DNA from: a virus
Length of the DNA: 64,000 nucleotides
IMG/VR virus record: IMGVR_UViG_3300023106_000002
Span: 1-64,000 of that record
Reading direction: 5' to 3' (one strand)
Numbering within the stretch: position 1 is the stretch's first letter; every line of letters starts with the position of its first letter. The notes below the pieces were generated by a model. The model did no database searches, was not told the origin of the DNA, and saw only the letters and a program-made list of their open reading frames with translations. Positions 55,498 to 63,053 of this stretch are shown piece after piece. Both the position numbers and the translations under genes were made by a program.

Positions 55498-56781
55498 TTA
55501 TACTTGTTCGCTTACTTCTTCAAAAAAATCTTCACGTTCTACAAGTCCATTCCAATCAATGAGTAAACAGTTTTCATTAGCATCTGCTACTTGAACTTCT
55601 TTTTCAGCTTCCCAACCATTTTCTTGATGCCATAAGTAAGTATCAAGTAATTGTTCATATCCTAAGATTGGATAACCAACAACTATAGGTGTAATCAACG
55701 GTTGCATCACATCTTCGTTCATTGGTATTTGGATGATTTGTTGTCTTCCACTTTTACCAATATGAAGTAGAGATTTTGTTACCTCAAAGATAAGTGGTTT
55801 TCCTTGAAAAGTCGAAGATTCTACAATAAATTTAAATGGTTTTATGATTCCTCCATCTAAACCTACTGCATAATAATATGACAATGCAAGTGTGTACCAT
55901 GCTGCTTGAATGTCATAACGATAACTTCTTACAGATGATATAAAATCAAATGTATTACCGTTCATAGTTTTCAAGTCAATAGGTTGAATCCACATGATTC
56001 TACCTTGTTCATCACGACATACAATTACCATGTCAAGTAACGCCTTACATTTAATACCTCTGTGCTCAAAATAAACAGGTAACTGAAGTAAAACAGTAAG
56101 TTGTGTATATTCTTGTTGAGCATCTCGATCAAAATATTTGCGAGTTCTCAAGTTTGTTCTTAATGATTCAACAATAGATTTAATACTATTGTTGGTATTA
56201 CTGTCAATAATCATTTTACCATAAGAATTGATTAAGTCCTTAAAATAAATGACTGCATCTGACTTAGTTACTGCATTGAATTTTGCATCATCTCCCCATC
56301 TTGATTGATAGTTATTAACTAAACATCCTTCAAGAAGATAATCTCTCCAATTAACTAAATCTCCTGCAAACTCGACAAATGTTGCTTGTGCAACTGGTTC
56401 TTCTAATGTATCATTATCTAATACCATAGATTCACCATCATCTTGTAGTTCTTCTACATGATGTACAGGTGCTGTCTCAATAAGATATGCTTCATAATCT
56501 TCCTTCACAAGATTGTGTACCATTTCAATGATTGCAGCAACTGCATCAGTAGGTTTCTTTTCAGCTTCACTAATGTGAAAGTTCTCTTCAAATTCCCCTT
56601 CTTCCCCTGTTAAAATTGTATCTACTGCTTTACCAAGCACGATATATGATTGAGTAGAGATGTCTTTATCTTCACGCTTGAAGTTTTCGATCCCTTTAAG
56701 TAATTTCTTCGCTTGTGATTGACTCATGTCATCTGATGCATAGTATGCATCAATTTCTGCTTTTGGTGTTATAATTAACAT
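55498..56781 (-). CDS. PD-(D/E)XK exonuclease, RecB/lambda-exo-like
   Basis: A 427-residue nuclease. An N-terminal helix (MSQSQAKKLLKGIENF, residues 19-34) and GKAVDTILTG (50-59, in place of the usual G-x-x-x-H) precede the core: E239 in YFEHRG, D250 in KALLDMV, D269 and K271 in PIDLKTM, and Q292 to Y296 in IQAAWY. Order and spacing fit the RecB/Cas4 branch. The long acidic insertion (about residues 100-140) is unusual. It abuts the resolvase-like gene with no gap, so the two nucleases are likely co-produced for recombination-dependent replication or DNA end processing. Confidence 0.75.
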   Translation of the reverse strand: MLIITPKAEIDAYYASDDMSQSQAKKLLKGIENFKREDKDISTQSYIVLGKAVDTILTGEEGEFEENFHISEAEKKPTDAVAAIIEMVHNLVKEDYEAYLIETAPVHHVEELQDDGESMVLDNDTLEEPVAQATFVEFAGDLVNWRDYLLEGCLVNNYQSRWGDDAKFNAVTKSDAVIYFKDLINSYGKMIIDSNTNNSIKSIVESLRTNLRTRKYFDRDAQQEYTQLTVLLQLPVYFEHRGIKCKALLDMVIVCRDEQGRIMWIQPIDLKTMNGNTFDFISSVRSYRYDIQAAWYTLALSYYYAVGLDGGIIKPFKFIVESSTFQGKPLIFEVTKSLLHIGKSGRQQIIQIPMNEDVMQPLITPIVVGYPILGYEQLLDTYLWHQENGWEAEKEVQVADANENCLLIDWNGLVEREDFFEEVSEQV

Positions 56782-57294
56782 TTAGATGTAGTGTTTTAAA
56801 ATAATATCATTCTTAAAAACTTCAAATGTCATGGAGACAATAGTGAGAAATTCTGATTCAGTATCAAATCTTGCTGTTCTAATACTGTCGTATTTGAAAT
56901 CAGGATTCATCTGCTTAAATTTTTCATATTGTTTCATAGACATATACAATCTTTCATGTTGTTCAGTTCTTCTCCTCTCGCCTTCACCAAGTGGTAAGTA
57001 GTGTACTAACAATAAAGGTTTTGTAAAAACCGCATCTTCTTTAGGAAACATCAAGTTTATGCAACATTCCATTGCAAATAACTCTTTTCCTGGACTTAAA
57101 CTTTTCTGTTTTCCAGCTTTGATTTGAAGATTGAAAGGAATATTAATCAAATCAATCTTCGCATCATCATGCTGTTTACTTCCTGCACGGGATGTAATGC
57201 AGAACTCAAACTTTCTACCAAAGTCTTGAAAGACTTTAGCATAGTATCGTTCTGCATTATGCCCTATTTTTCTGTTTTTTGCTCCTTCTCCCAT
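56782..57294 (-). CDS. Holliday junction resolvase-like nuclease
   Basis: A 170-residue protein of the PD-(D/E)XK superfamily, Hjc/RecU-like. Visible residues: E15 in GHNAERYYAKVF, D48 in DAKIDLINI, and Q57 and K59 in NLQIKAGKQ. This is the E, D, QxK pattern of archaeal-type resolvases. Its predicted role is cutting branched DNA before packaging. The C-terminal half (residues 85-170) carries basic and aromatic residues. The next gene starts immediately. A restriction-enzyme-like activity is an alternative. Confidence 0.7.
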   Translation of the reverse strand: MGEGAKNRKIGHNAERYYAKVFQDFGRKFEFCITSRAGSKQHDDAKIDLINIPFNLQIKAGKQKSLSPGKELFAMECCINLMFPKEDAVFTKPLLLVHYLPLGEGERRRTEQHERLYMSMKQYEKFKQMNPDFKYDSIRTARFDTESEFLTIVSMTFEVFKNDIILKHYI

Positions 57295-57340
57295 TATAGG
57301 TTTTCAATTGAGTTATTACTCTTCTAAAAACGCGTGTTTA

Positions 57341-58645
57341 TCAGAAAGGAAGTGGTTCTTCCTCTGCTGTATTATTTGTCATATTTTGCTCTTCTCTGAC
57401 AGCTTCTTGAATAAATTCATCAAGTTCTTGCTGTTGATTAACTTGTACTGGTGTATCAGATCTTTCTGAGGATGGAACTGTGTATGTATCTGCACCCATA
57501 GTATATCTTCCAGTTTCACTAACTCTGAGTCGATCAATTTCTGATTCACCCATAGTAAGAATTGTACTTGTACCAACTGAACTTGAATTCCAAGTAATAC
57601 TAGAACCATTTGCCATATCAATAGTTGTACTACCAGTAGCAATACTATGTTCTGTATCATCAATCAATGTTACATCACTAGCTAATTCTATTGGAAAAGG
57701 TCCTGATTCTTCTGTGAAAGTGATTCCAAAGTCATCATCATTGACTGATGTTACTACTGGATCAGGATATTCAAGTTGAACACTTTGTTGATACATACCT
57801 GATAATGCTTCTCTTATACGAGCAGGATCAACACTAGCATCCAAATCTACAGAAATGCTTTGTACTTCAGTATCTTCTGTTGCTGGTACAAAATGAGTAT
57901 CTAAGCTTGGATTAATGTTACGAAAGTCAATTGCATTCACATCCATTACTGCGATACGAGGAATATGAACTTTCATGTGAAGTAACAATTCATTCAATGA
58001 AGCATAATCAACTTTGAAGTTATTAGAAAAGCAAAGTTTTTCAATTTTACTACTACTCATATAACGTACTTCAATCTCTTGTTGATATGCTTTTTGAATG
58101 TAATCTTTCTCAAACTTTACCCAAAACTTCTTGTATTTTTCTGAAGTTGCTAACTCAGTTGATACAAGCATGACAAGTTTCTTCAAACCTTCATCATGTT
58201 CTGCATCAATATAGACATTCTCTCCATTTTCTCCTCTTGTTCTTGTAGGATTAGTATAAACTATATCCTCAGGTTTTCTCATACACATAGTAAAAAGAAC
58301 ATTGCTCTCCTTATCAGTAATATAAAACTTACCAGCTACTAAAGAAGTATGAGTGACTCCTTTTGTATCACTTAAAATGATTTGATGCAATGATTGATGT
58401 CCATTGAAAACTTCTACAAACCTTTCATAAGTAGTGTATTTCCTATTGTTTAAAAAATCAGGTTTAGGTTTATGCCACGATCTCATCAATACATTTTCAT
58501 ACCTGCTACCAATAGTATTAGCACGATAAATGTTTTTAATATTTTGCGCATTGATTATTGGTATAAACTTCGATCCAACAGTTGCCCCTATTTTAAAAGG
58601 ATCGAACTTAAATGTGTTAGCAAAGTCCCACGATAACTTTATCAT
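57341..58645 (-). CDS. Unknown 434-residue protein with SSB-like acidic tip
   Basis: Not recognised. The first 260 residues look like a folded alpha/beta region with an aromatic and basic character. Residues about 260-434 are acidic, Ser/Thr/Asp/Glu-rich and probably disordered, ending EEEPLPF. That tip resembles the acidic C-terminal tail of single-stranded DNA-binding proteins (DDDIPF). It lies 2 bases behind the E1-like gene, making it the last member of the ubiquitin-like cassette run, then a 46-base gap to the resolvase gene. It may be a DNA-binding protein or a substrate or partner of the cassette. Confidence 0.5.
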   Translation of the reverse strand: MIKLSWDFANTFKFDPFKIGATVGSKFIPIINAQNIKNIYRANTIGSRYENVLMRSWHKPKPDFLNNRKYTTYERFVEVFNGHQSLHQIILSDTKGVTHTSLVAGKFYITDKESNVLFTMCMRKPEDIVYTNPTRTRGENGENVYIDAEHDEGLKKLVMLVSTELATSEKYKKFWVKFEKDYIQKAYQQEIEVRYMSSSKIEKLCFSNNFKVDYASLNELLLHMKVHIPRIAVMDVNAIDFRNINPSLDTHFVPATEDTEVQSISVDLDASVDPARIREALSGMYQQSVQLEYPDPVVTSVNDDDFGITFTEESGPFPIELASDVTLIDDTEHSIATGSTTIDMANGSSITWNSSSVGTSTILTMGESEIDRLRVSETGRYTMGADTYTVPSSERSDTPVQVNQQQELDEFIQEAVREEQNMTNNTAEEEPLPF

Positions 58646-58647
58646 AA

Positions 58648-59334
58648 TTATATCTCATTGTTAGTAAGACTTAACGGGATGAAGAATTCATAATAGAAAG
58701 GTACATCTCTATCTTTACTTCTTTCATATATGTTAGTCATGTGGTTAGTAAAAAACGCTGTCATAAGTGTAGCAATCATTGCTGCACTATGTGATGTTTG
58801 TTTCATGGTACATGGTGCATCTTGCACTTCTCCATCATCAAACAAGTTCTCTTCATATTGTGAAATAAGATCAGGAGTAACGCAAAAAATCTGCAATTGC
58901 TCCATCTCAAGTCTTCCATCAATAAAGATTGGTGTAACTGGACAATTAGGTACAGACCTTTTCCACACTTCAAATAAATCTTTCCTCGCTTTCATGTTAT
59001 CGAAAGCGGAAAACATGAAGTGATGTGTTGGAGAATCTATTGTAATAGGTCGAATATCAGTATTGATACTCTTGTTATTAAACTCCATAATGACATCTTG
59101 TAAAGCTTGTACCTTAAACTTACCAATATCACTATGTCTGAATAACTGACCTCCTAAATTGTGCTCTTCGATTCTGTCAAAATCGAATATGTTTATATCG
59201 AAACCAGCACGAGTAAGGAAGATGGCTAACCAACTTCCTATACCTCCTGCTCCTCCAATCATAACTGTTTCATCTTCTTTAGGAAACCACGGGGCATCCT
59301 TGAATCTATTAAACTGTTGTAGCATTGTGTTCAA
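58648..59334 (-). CDS. ThiF/E1-like adenylating enzyme
   Basis: A 228-residue enzyme of the ThiF/MoeB/E1 fold, which adenylates the C-terminus of a ubiquitin-like protein. Visible: the Rossmann Gly-rich loop GGAGGIGS (residues 27-34), the acidic pair in FDFDRIEEHNL (D51, D53), N59, Q63 and R66, Lys residues in GKFKVQAL, D112 in SAFDNMKAR, and a candidate catalytic Cys C175 in DAPCTMKQTSHSAA. No CxxC zinc pair is present, unlike MoeB. It overlaps the JAB gene by 26 bases, and translation is probably coupled. Neighbours on both sides belong to the same Ubl cassette. Confidence 0.8.
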   Translation of the reverse strand: MNTMLQQFNRFKDAPWFPKEDETVMIGGAGGIGSWLAIFLTRAGFDINIFDFDRIEEHNLGGQLFRHSDIGKFKVQALQDVIMEFNNKSINTDIRPITIDSPTHHFMFSAFDNMKARKDLFEVWKRSVPNCPVTPIFIDGRLEMEQLQIFCVTPDLISQYEENLFDDGEVQDAPCTMKQTSHSAAMIATLMTAFFTNHMTNIYERSKDRDVPFYYEFFIPLSLTNNEI

Positions 59335-60424
59335 ATTCTTTAACCATTCCGCGAATTGCTTGAACAGTAACGTTAATAAATGGGTAATCTGCTACTTTCT
59401 CTTCCAAAATATAAGCAGCTTCTTCTGAATCAACGATGAATTCATCATCTGTTGAATCAGGGAAATGCCTTTCATACACATCTGTGAAATAAGACAATGT
59501 TTTCTCAGCTAAATCATAAGCATCTATCTCTAAATCTTCAAGAGTACTTAGAACTGTATCTAAATCTTCTTTAGGTTCAAGAGGAACACTAATTTTCATC
59601 ACTTCTGAAATAAACCTTACAATAGGATCACCCATATCATTTTCTGTTAAATCTTCATAAGTAGTGAATGGAAGATTGCTGATTAAAGCATCTACCATCT
59701 TACTTCTTTCTGAAAGTTTCGATTTGTCAAGAGGAGTTTTCATCTTCTCAACAATTTTCTTCTGTTCAGGTTTCAACTGTATAACAGGTTTCTGATATGC
59801 AGGTAAAGCTTTAACAGGTTCAGGTTTTGGAGTAGGTTTAGGTTTCATAATCTCAGCTACTGCTGAAGAGAAATCTGAAGGTACTGAGTAACGTTCTTCA
59901 GGAACAATAACATCGCATTGATAAACAAATACTTTGTTTTCTTCATAGTTAAGGTCAGTAACAAAAGAGTTATAAGACTTACCATTTTCATCTAAAGAAG
60001 TATATGGTACTTTGCCAAAGTTTTTAGCAATCTTTGCTGTGAATCCAATCTTTGCTTCAAAGTCCATGTAATTGTTTACAATCAATGAAACGTAGTAATT
60101 GTGATTTGGTGCATTTTCGATTAATTCATCTTGATCTACACCTGAAAAGAAAACTCTCATGCAATGATGTGAATGAATATGACCAACTGACCAATCCATT
60201 CGTTCTTCATTTTCCATCAAGTAATCAGTAAACCTATCATCAAGAGTGTATTCAGTATATCCTGCATTCCCCATATCTAATGGTAAAATATCTTGCAGGA
60301 TAATCTTCATTGTTTCAGGTTTCTTGATAGAACCTTCAACTGTGTAAAAAAGTGGACCAGACCATTCAACAGTTCTTATGTTAGAACACAAGTGCTTCAC
60401 TTTGTTCAGGAACGCTGTTGACAT
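59309..60424 (-). CDS. JAB/JAMM domain isopeptidase-like protein
   Basis: A zinc metallopeptidase of the JAB1/MPN/Mov34 family, predicted to cleave Ubl precursors or conjugates. With the start at 60424 (MSTAFLNKVKHLC), E21 in EWSG and the JAMM residues H82, H84, S94 and D97 (GHIHSHH then FSGVD) are complete. The frame is open to 60508, but earlier starts lie deep inside the upstream gene, and MSTAFLNKV is typical for JAB starts. The remaining 220 residues include a Pro/Lys hinge (MKPKPTPKPEPVKALP) and an acidic helical C-terminal region. The first 44 bases overlap the E2-like gene in another frame. Ubl processing is inferred from the neighbours. Confidence 0.8.
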   Translation of the reverse strand: MSTAFLNKVKHLCSNIRTVEWSGPLFYTVEGSIKKPETMKIILQDILPLDMGNAGYTEYTLDDRFTDYLMENEERMDWSVGHIHSHHCMRVFFSGVDQDELIENAPNHNYYVSLIVNNYMDFEAKIGFTAKIAKNFGKVPYTSLDENGKSYNSFVTDLNYEENKVFVYQCDVIVPEERYSVPSDFSSAVAEIMKPKPTPKPEPVKALPAYQKPVIQLKPEQKKIVEKMKTPLDKSKLSERSKMVDALISNLPFTTYEDLTENDMGDPIVRFISEVMKISVPLEPKEDLDTVLSTLEDLEIDAYDLAEKTLSYFTDVYERHFPDSTDDEFIVDSEEAAYILEEKVADYPFINVTVQAIRGMVKEFEHNATTV

Positions 60425-61631
60425 TATCATTGCTATTTGACAATGCGTAAATTCCTGCACCATTGACGCAAGTTGCATAGAGGTGTATTTCGAGTTGTTC
60501 AGAGACATAATTTAAAAATTTAGGATAAACAATACATTCCTGAAGGTTAACCTCTTCAGTAGGTTGGAGTTCTGTGATAGTGAAATAAATTCTCTTACCA
60601 CTAATATAAACAAATGGAAGTTCTCCATTTATCATCATTTTATTAAGTGTTTCTTTTGGATTGAATTGAGCACCTTGACTGATTTTGTAGAAACTTCTAT
60701 CACTACCTTGTTTACATAGTACTTGTTCAGAATGATCTTTCAGATAATCTATATAAAGGTTTTTTATACCTTCTTTAAAGAATTCATCATGTTTGATTTT
60801 AAATCTTTCTTCACTATAAACAAAGTTTGCAGGAATTGGCATACCTTCACTTCTCATCATTGCAAATAAGTCATCAAACCTATGCTGCATTCTGTCTTCA
60901 CTCATGTTGAATTTTCCTCCTGCTGCTTGAAGTACAATGTTTCTCATGTATCTAAAAGGTCTGCCTTCTTCACTCTCCCATCTAACATAGTTATCAAGAG
61001 TCATGAATAAAAGTTCAAACTTTTGAATATCAAATGGATCTGCATTGATTTCAATAGTAAGTTCACTCATATCTTCTGAACCAAGGCAGAATTCTCTCAA
61101 TTTAAAGATTTCTTCTCTCTTGTCCCATGCTGAATAAGTAGTGTTTTCAAATTCTAAGCCAGGTAAGTGACTATGTAAGTAACCATTTGACCACTCATCA
61201 TGTTTGACAGTTAATCGAGTTCCTTTCATAGTACTCAAATTAATACCTGTAATATCATAACTCAAGTCAAAATATACAAGTAAATTTTCAAGTTCTCTTT
61301 CATTACTAGTACTATTAGTGATTGTAATTTTATCATAGTTGATAATAATAGCAGGACAATAAAGTTTTCTATCTGTAACAGTCATGTGAATATCCCAATT
61401 ATCACCATAATGATTATTCATCAAAGTTATCAATTGACAAAGTTGTTCATAATAAACTGTTGCATCATCTCCTATAACTTTAGTAAATCCACGAGTACTG
61501 GTAGCAATTTTACCTTTATCAAACAACCTCTTTAACCATTTTGGATCTTTAGTAAGAGCCATTTGTCTAGCATTGTTAATGAATTGCTGTCTCCTGCTAG
61601 TAGAGTCATGCATACTATTGCTTAAATTCAT
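60381..61631 (-). CDS. Candidate E2-like protein of the Ubl cassette
   Basis: A 416-residue protein with no certain family. The first 190 residues could be an E2/UEV-type alpha/beta fold: IHMTVTDRKLYCPAIIINYD and KITITNSTSNERELENLLVY as strands, then GYLHSHLPG with H153 and H155, and FCLGSED with C182. Histidines ahead of a Cys in a CLG context resemble bacterial E2 active sites (HPH then CLG). Its position between the Ubl gene and the JAB gene, as for E2 members of bacterial E1-E2-JAB operons, supports this. The second half (residues 200-416) is helical then beta-rich and unrelated to known E2s. E2 identity is a hypothesis. Confidence 0.45.
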   Translation of the reverse strand: MNLSNSMHDSTSRRQQFINNARQMALTKDPKWLKRLFDKGKIATSTRGFTKVIGDDATVYYEQLCQLITLMNNHYGDNWDIHMTVTDRKLYCPAIIINYDKITITNSTSNERELENLLVYFDLSYDITGINLSTMKGTRLTVKHDEWSNGYLHSHLPGLEFENTTYSAWDKREEIFKLREFCLGSEDMSELTIEINADPFDIQKFELLFMTLDNYVRWESEEGRPFRYMRNIVLQAAGGKFNMSEDRMQHRFDDLFAMMRSEGMPIPANFVYSEERFKIKHDEFFKEGIKNLYIDYLKDHSEQVLCKQGSDRSFYKISQGAQFNPKETLNKMMINGELPFVYISGKRIYFTITELQPTEEVNLQECIVYPKFLNYVSEQLEIHLYATCVNGAGIYALSNSNDNVNSVPEQSEALVF

Positions 61632-61647
61632 ATATTTAAAAAAATTA

Positions 61648-61677
61648 AAGAGTTCCGCATATAAATGCAGAACTCTT
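61648..61677 (-). terminator. Rho-independent terminator behind the Ubl gene
   Basis: On the reverse strand a 13-position stem (AAGAGTTC, one mismatch, GCAT paired in 61648-61660 and 61665-61677) closes an ATAA-type loop, followed by TTAATTTTTTTAAA. It sits between the Ubl stop (61688) and the E2-like start (61631), so expression of the Ubl gene may be much greater than that of its enzymes. Confidence 0.75.
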
Positions 61678-61687
61678 ATTAAACTTC

Positions 61688-62296
61688 TTAGTTTCTAAAG
61701 CCTCTTTCCATGTCAGCAGCTTCTTTGGCTAACCTTTTGGTTTCTGCTTCATCTGTTTCCGCTGCAATATCATCTGCACCTTTTTTTGATGCAGGTTTAG
61801 TTGAAGCTTTTGGCGCAGGAGCAACTTTAGTAGCTGTTTTCGCAGGAGTTGCTTTTTTAGCTGCTGTTGTTTTAGCAGCAGCTTTAGCAGGTGCTTTCTT
61901 TCCTTTAAAAGATTGCACTTTACCACGCAACTCTTCAATTTTCATTGAAGAGTAACCAGTATAATGCTCTTTTGCATTGTCAAATGCAGCAATGTCTTCT
62001 TTGACAAGTGCTTTCAAACCTTTTAAATCGGCTCCTGCTCCACGTTTTGCAGCCATACCTGATTTGGTTTTCTTTGGTCGCATAAATACAGTAAAAGGTT
62101 CTTCAGGTAAAGCAGCTTCTACATGGACAAGGTCAAGTTTTGACCCTCCAATAGTTGAATGTAATTGATCAACTTCGTAACCTTGTGCTTTCAACAGCGG
62201 GATAAGTCCTCCCCATGTTGTTGCATCAGATTCGATCTTCGCTTTCTTGTTACCTCTTGTTGAATAAACTGTAATTGTTCTTTTTGTTGCGCTCAT
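61688..62296 (-). CDS. Ubiquitin-like beta-grasp protein with histone-H1-like tail
   Basis: A 202-residue protein. Residues 5-75 look like a beta-grasp fold: strand RTITVYSTRG, strand KKAKIES, helix TTWGGLIPLLKAQGY, strands around HSTIGGSKLDLVHVEAALPE, final strand PFTVFMRPKKTKSG. After it come a linker (MAAKRGAGADLKG), a helical segment to about residue 130, then a Lys/Ala/Pro/Thr-rich tail (131-173, KGKKAPAKAAAKTTAAKKAT) like histone H1, and an acidic end. There is no Gly-Gly C-terminus; the JAB enzyme could trim after the Ubl domain, perhaps near G80, if it acts as a precursor. The fold is inferred from strand and helix pattern and from neighbours. Confidence 0.65.
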   Translation of the reverse strand: MSATKRTITVYSTRGNKKAKIESDATTWGGLIPLLKAQGYEVDQLHSTIGGSKLDLVHVEAALPEEPFTVFMRPKKTKSGMAAKRGAGADLKGLKALVKEDIAAFDNAKEHYTGYSSMKIEELRGKVQSFKGKKAPAKAAAKTTAAKKATPAKTATKVAPAPKASTKPASKKGADDIAAETDEAETKRLAKEAADMERGFRN

Positions 62297-62318
62297 AATA
62301 AAAATGTGTTGTTTTAAA

Positions 62319-63053
62319 TTACCAATTAATTGTGTTTAGAGACAACTGCTCTAAAAGTTTGTTAACAAAATAAAAATGATTGCATCCAAAAAACCCTGCA
62401 TTTGATGAGTATGCTTCTGCTGCGGGATGTGCTGCTGTCAATACATAGTTCTTTAATGGGTCAATAGGTATCTGCTCAATTGTCTGTTTTGTATATCCTT
62501 TAACTCGGATTATCGATTTTGCTGACATATATGTTGCATAGTCCTGTGCTTTTCTCCCCCAAAGTAACCATATACAAGGATGTTGTTGACTAATGTAGTA
62601 AACTACTCGCTTAGTAAATTCATCCCAGTATCGTAAATGACTGCCTGCTCTACCCGATTCAACAGTTAGCGCAGTATTAAGTAAAAATACTCCTTGTTCT
62701 TCCCAATGCTCCAAAGTCTGCCAAGTACCAGCAAAGAATGATGGTGGAGGTGTATGCTCGAAATTGAGCAAAAGTTCTTTTCTAATATTCGCAAGCGAAG
62801 CAGGAACTTTATTACCTTCATTGACAGCAAATGCTAATCCATTAGCATAGTTTGGTATAGGGTAAGGGTCTTGTCCAAGTATCACTACTTTGATAGAACT
62901 TAATGGTTGTCTGAATACTCGAAAAATGTTTTGTTTTTGTGGATACGCTGAAATGTTAGGAAGTACTTCTAAATTCAGCTTCAATAGTTTCCCATGATGA
63001 AGTTCTCCAAGAAGAGGCTTCCATGATTCATGGATAATGTCAGTAGGATTCAT
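62319..63053 (-). CDS. ung: Uracil-DNA glycosylase (family 1)
   Basis: Removes uracil from DNA. Signatures: GQDPYP (residues 60-65; D62 catalytic), YANGLAFAV (69-77), LLNTALTVE (124-132), and HPAAEAYSSN (209-218), the HP-x-x-x-x-Y element. At 244 residues it has normal length. It overlaps the primase-like gene by four bases. The combination with a phage thymidylate synthase, MazG-like enzyme and dNMP kinase suggests strong control of dUTP and uracil in replicating DNA. Family 1 is known to be inhibited by Ugi-type proteins; none is visible here. Confidence 0.92.
   Translation of the reverse strand: MNPTDIIHESWKPLLGELHHGKLLKLNLEVLPNISAYPQKQNIFRVFRQPLSSIKVVILGQDPYPIPNYANGLAFAVNEGNKVPASLANIRKELLLNFEHTPPPSFFAGTWQTLEHWEEQGVFLLNTALTVESGRAGSHLRYWDEFTKRVVYYISQQHPCIWLLWGRKAQDYATYMSAKSIIRVKGYTKQTIEQIPIDPLKNYVLTAAHPAAEAYSSNAGFFGCNHFYFVNKLLEQLSLNTINW

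Noticed and set aside
60425-60508. Earlier starts for the JAB protein
   Set aside because: They would lengthen the overlap with the upstream gene; the JAB fold typically begins close to the MSTAFLNKV segment. They remain possible.
61710-61955. Ala-rich forward open frame opposite the Ubl gene
   Set aside because: It is the complement of the Lys/Ala-rich tail and has no start context or neighbours on that strand.
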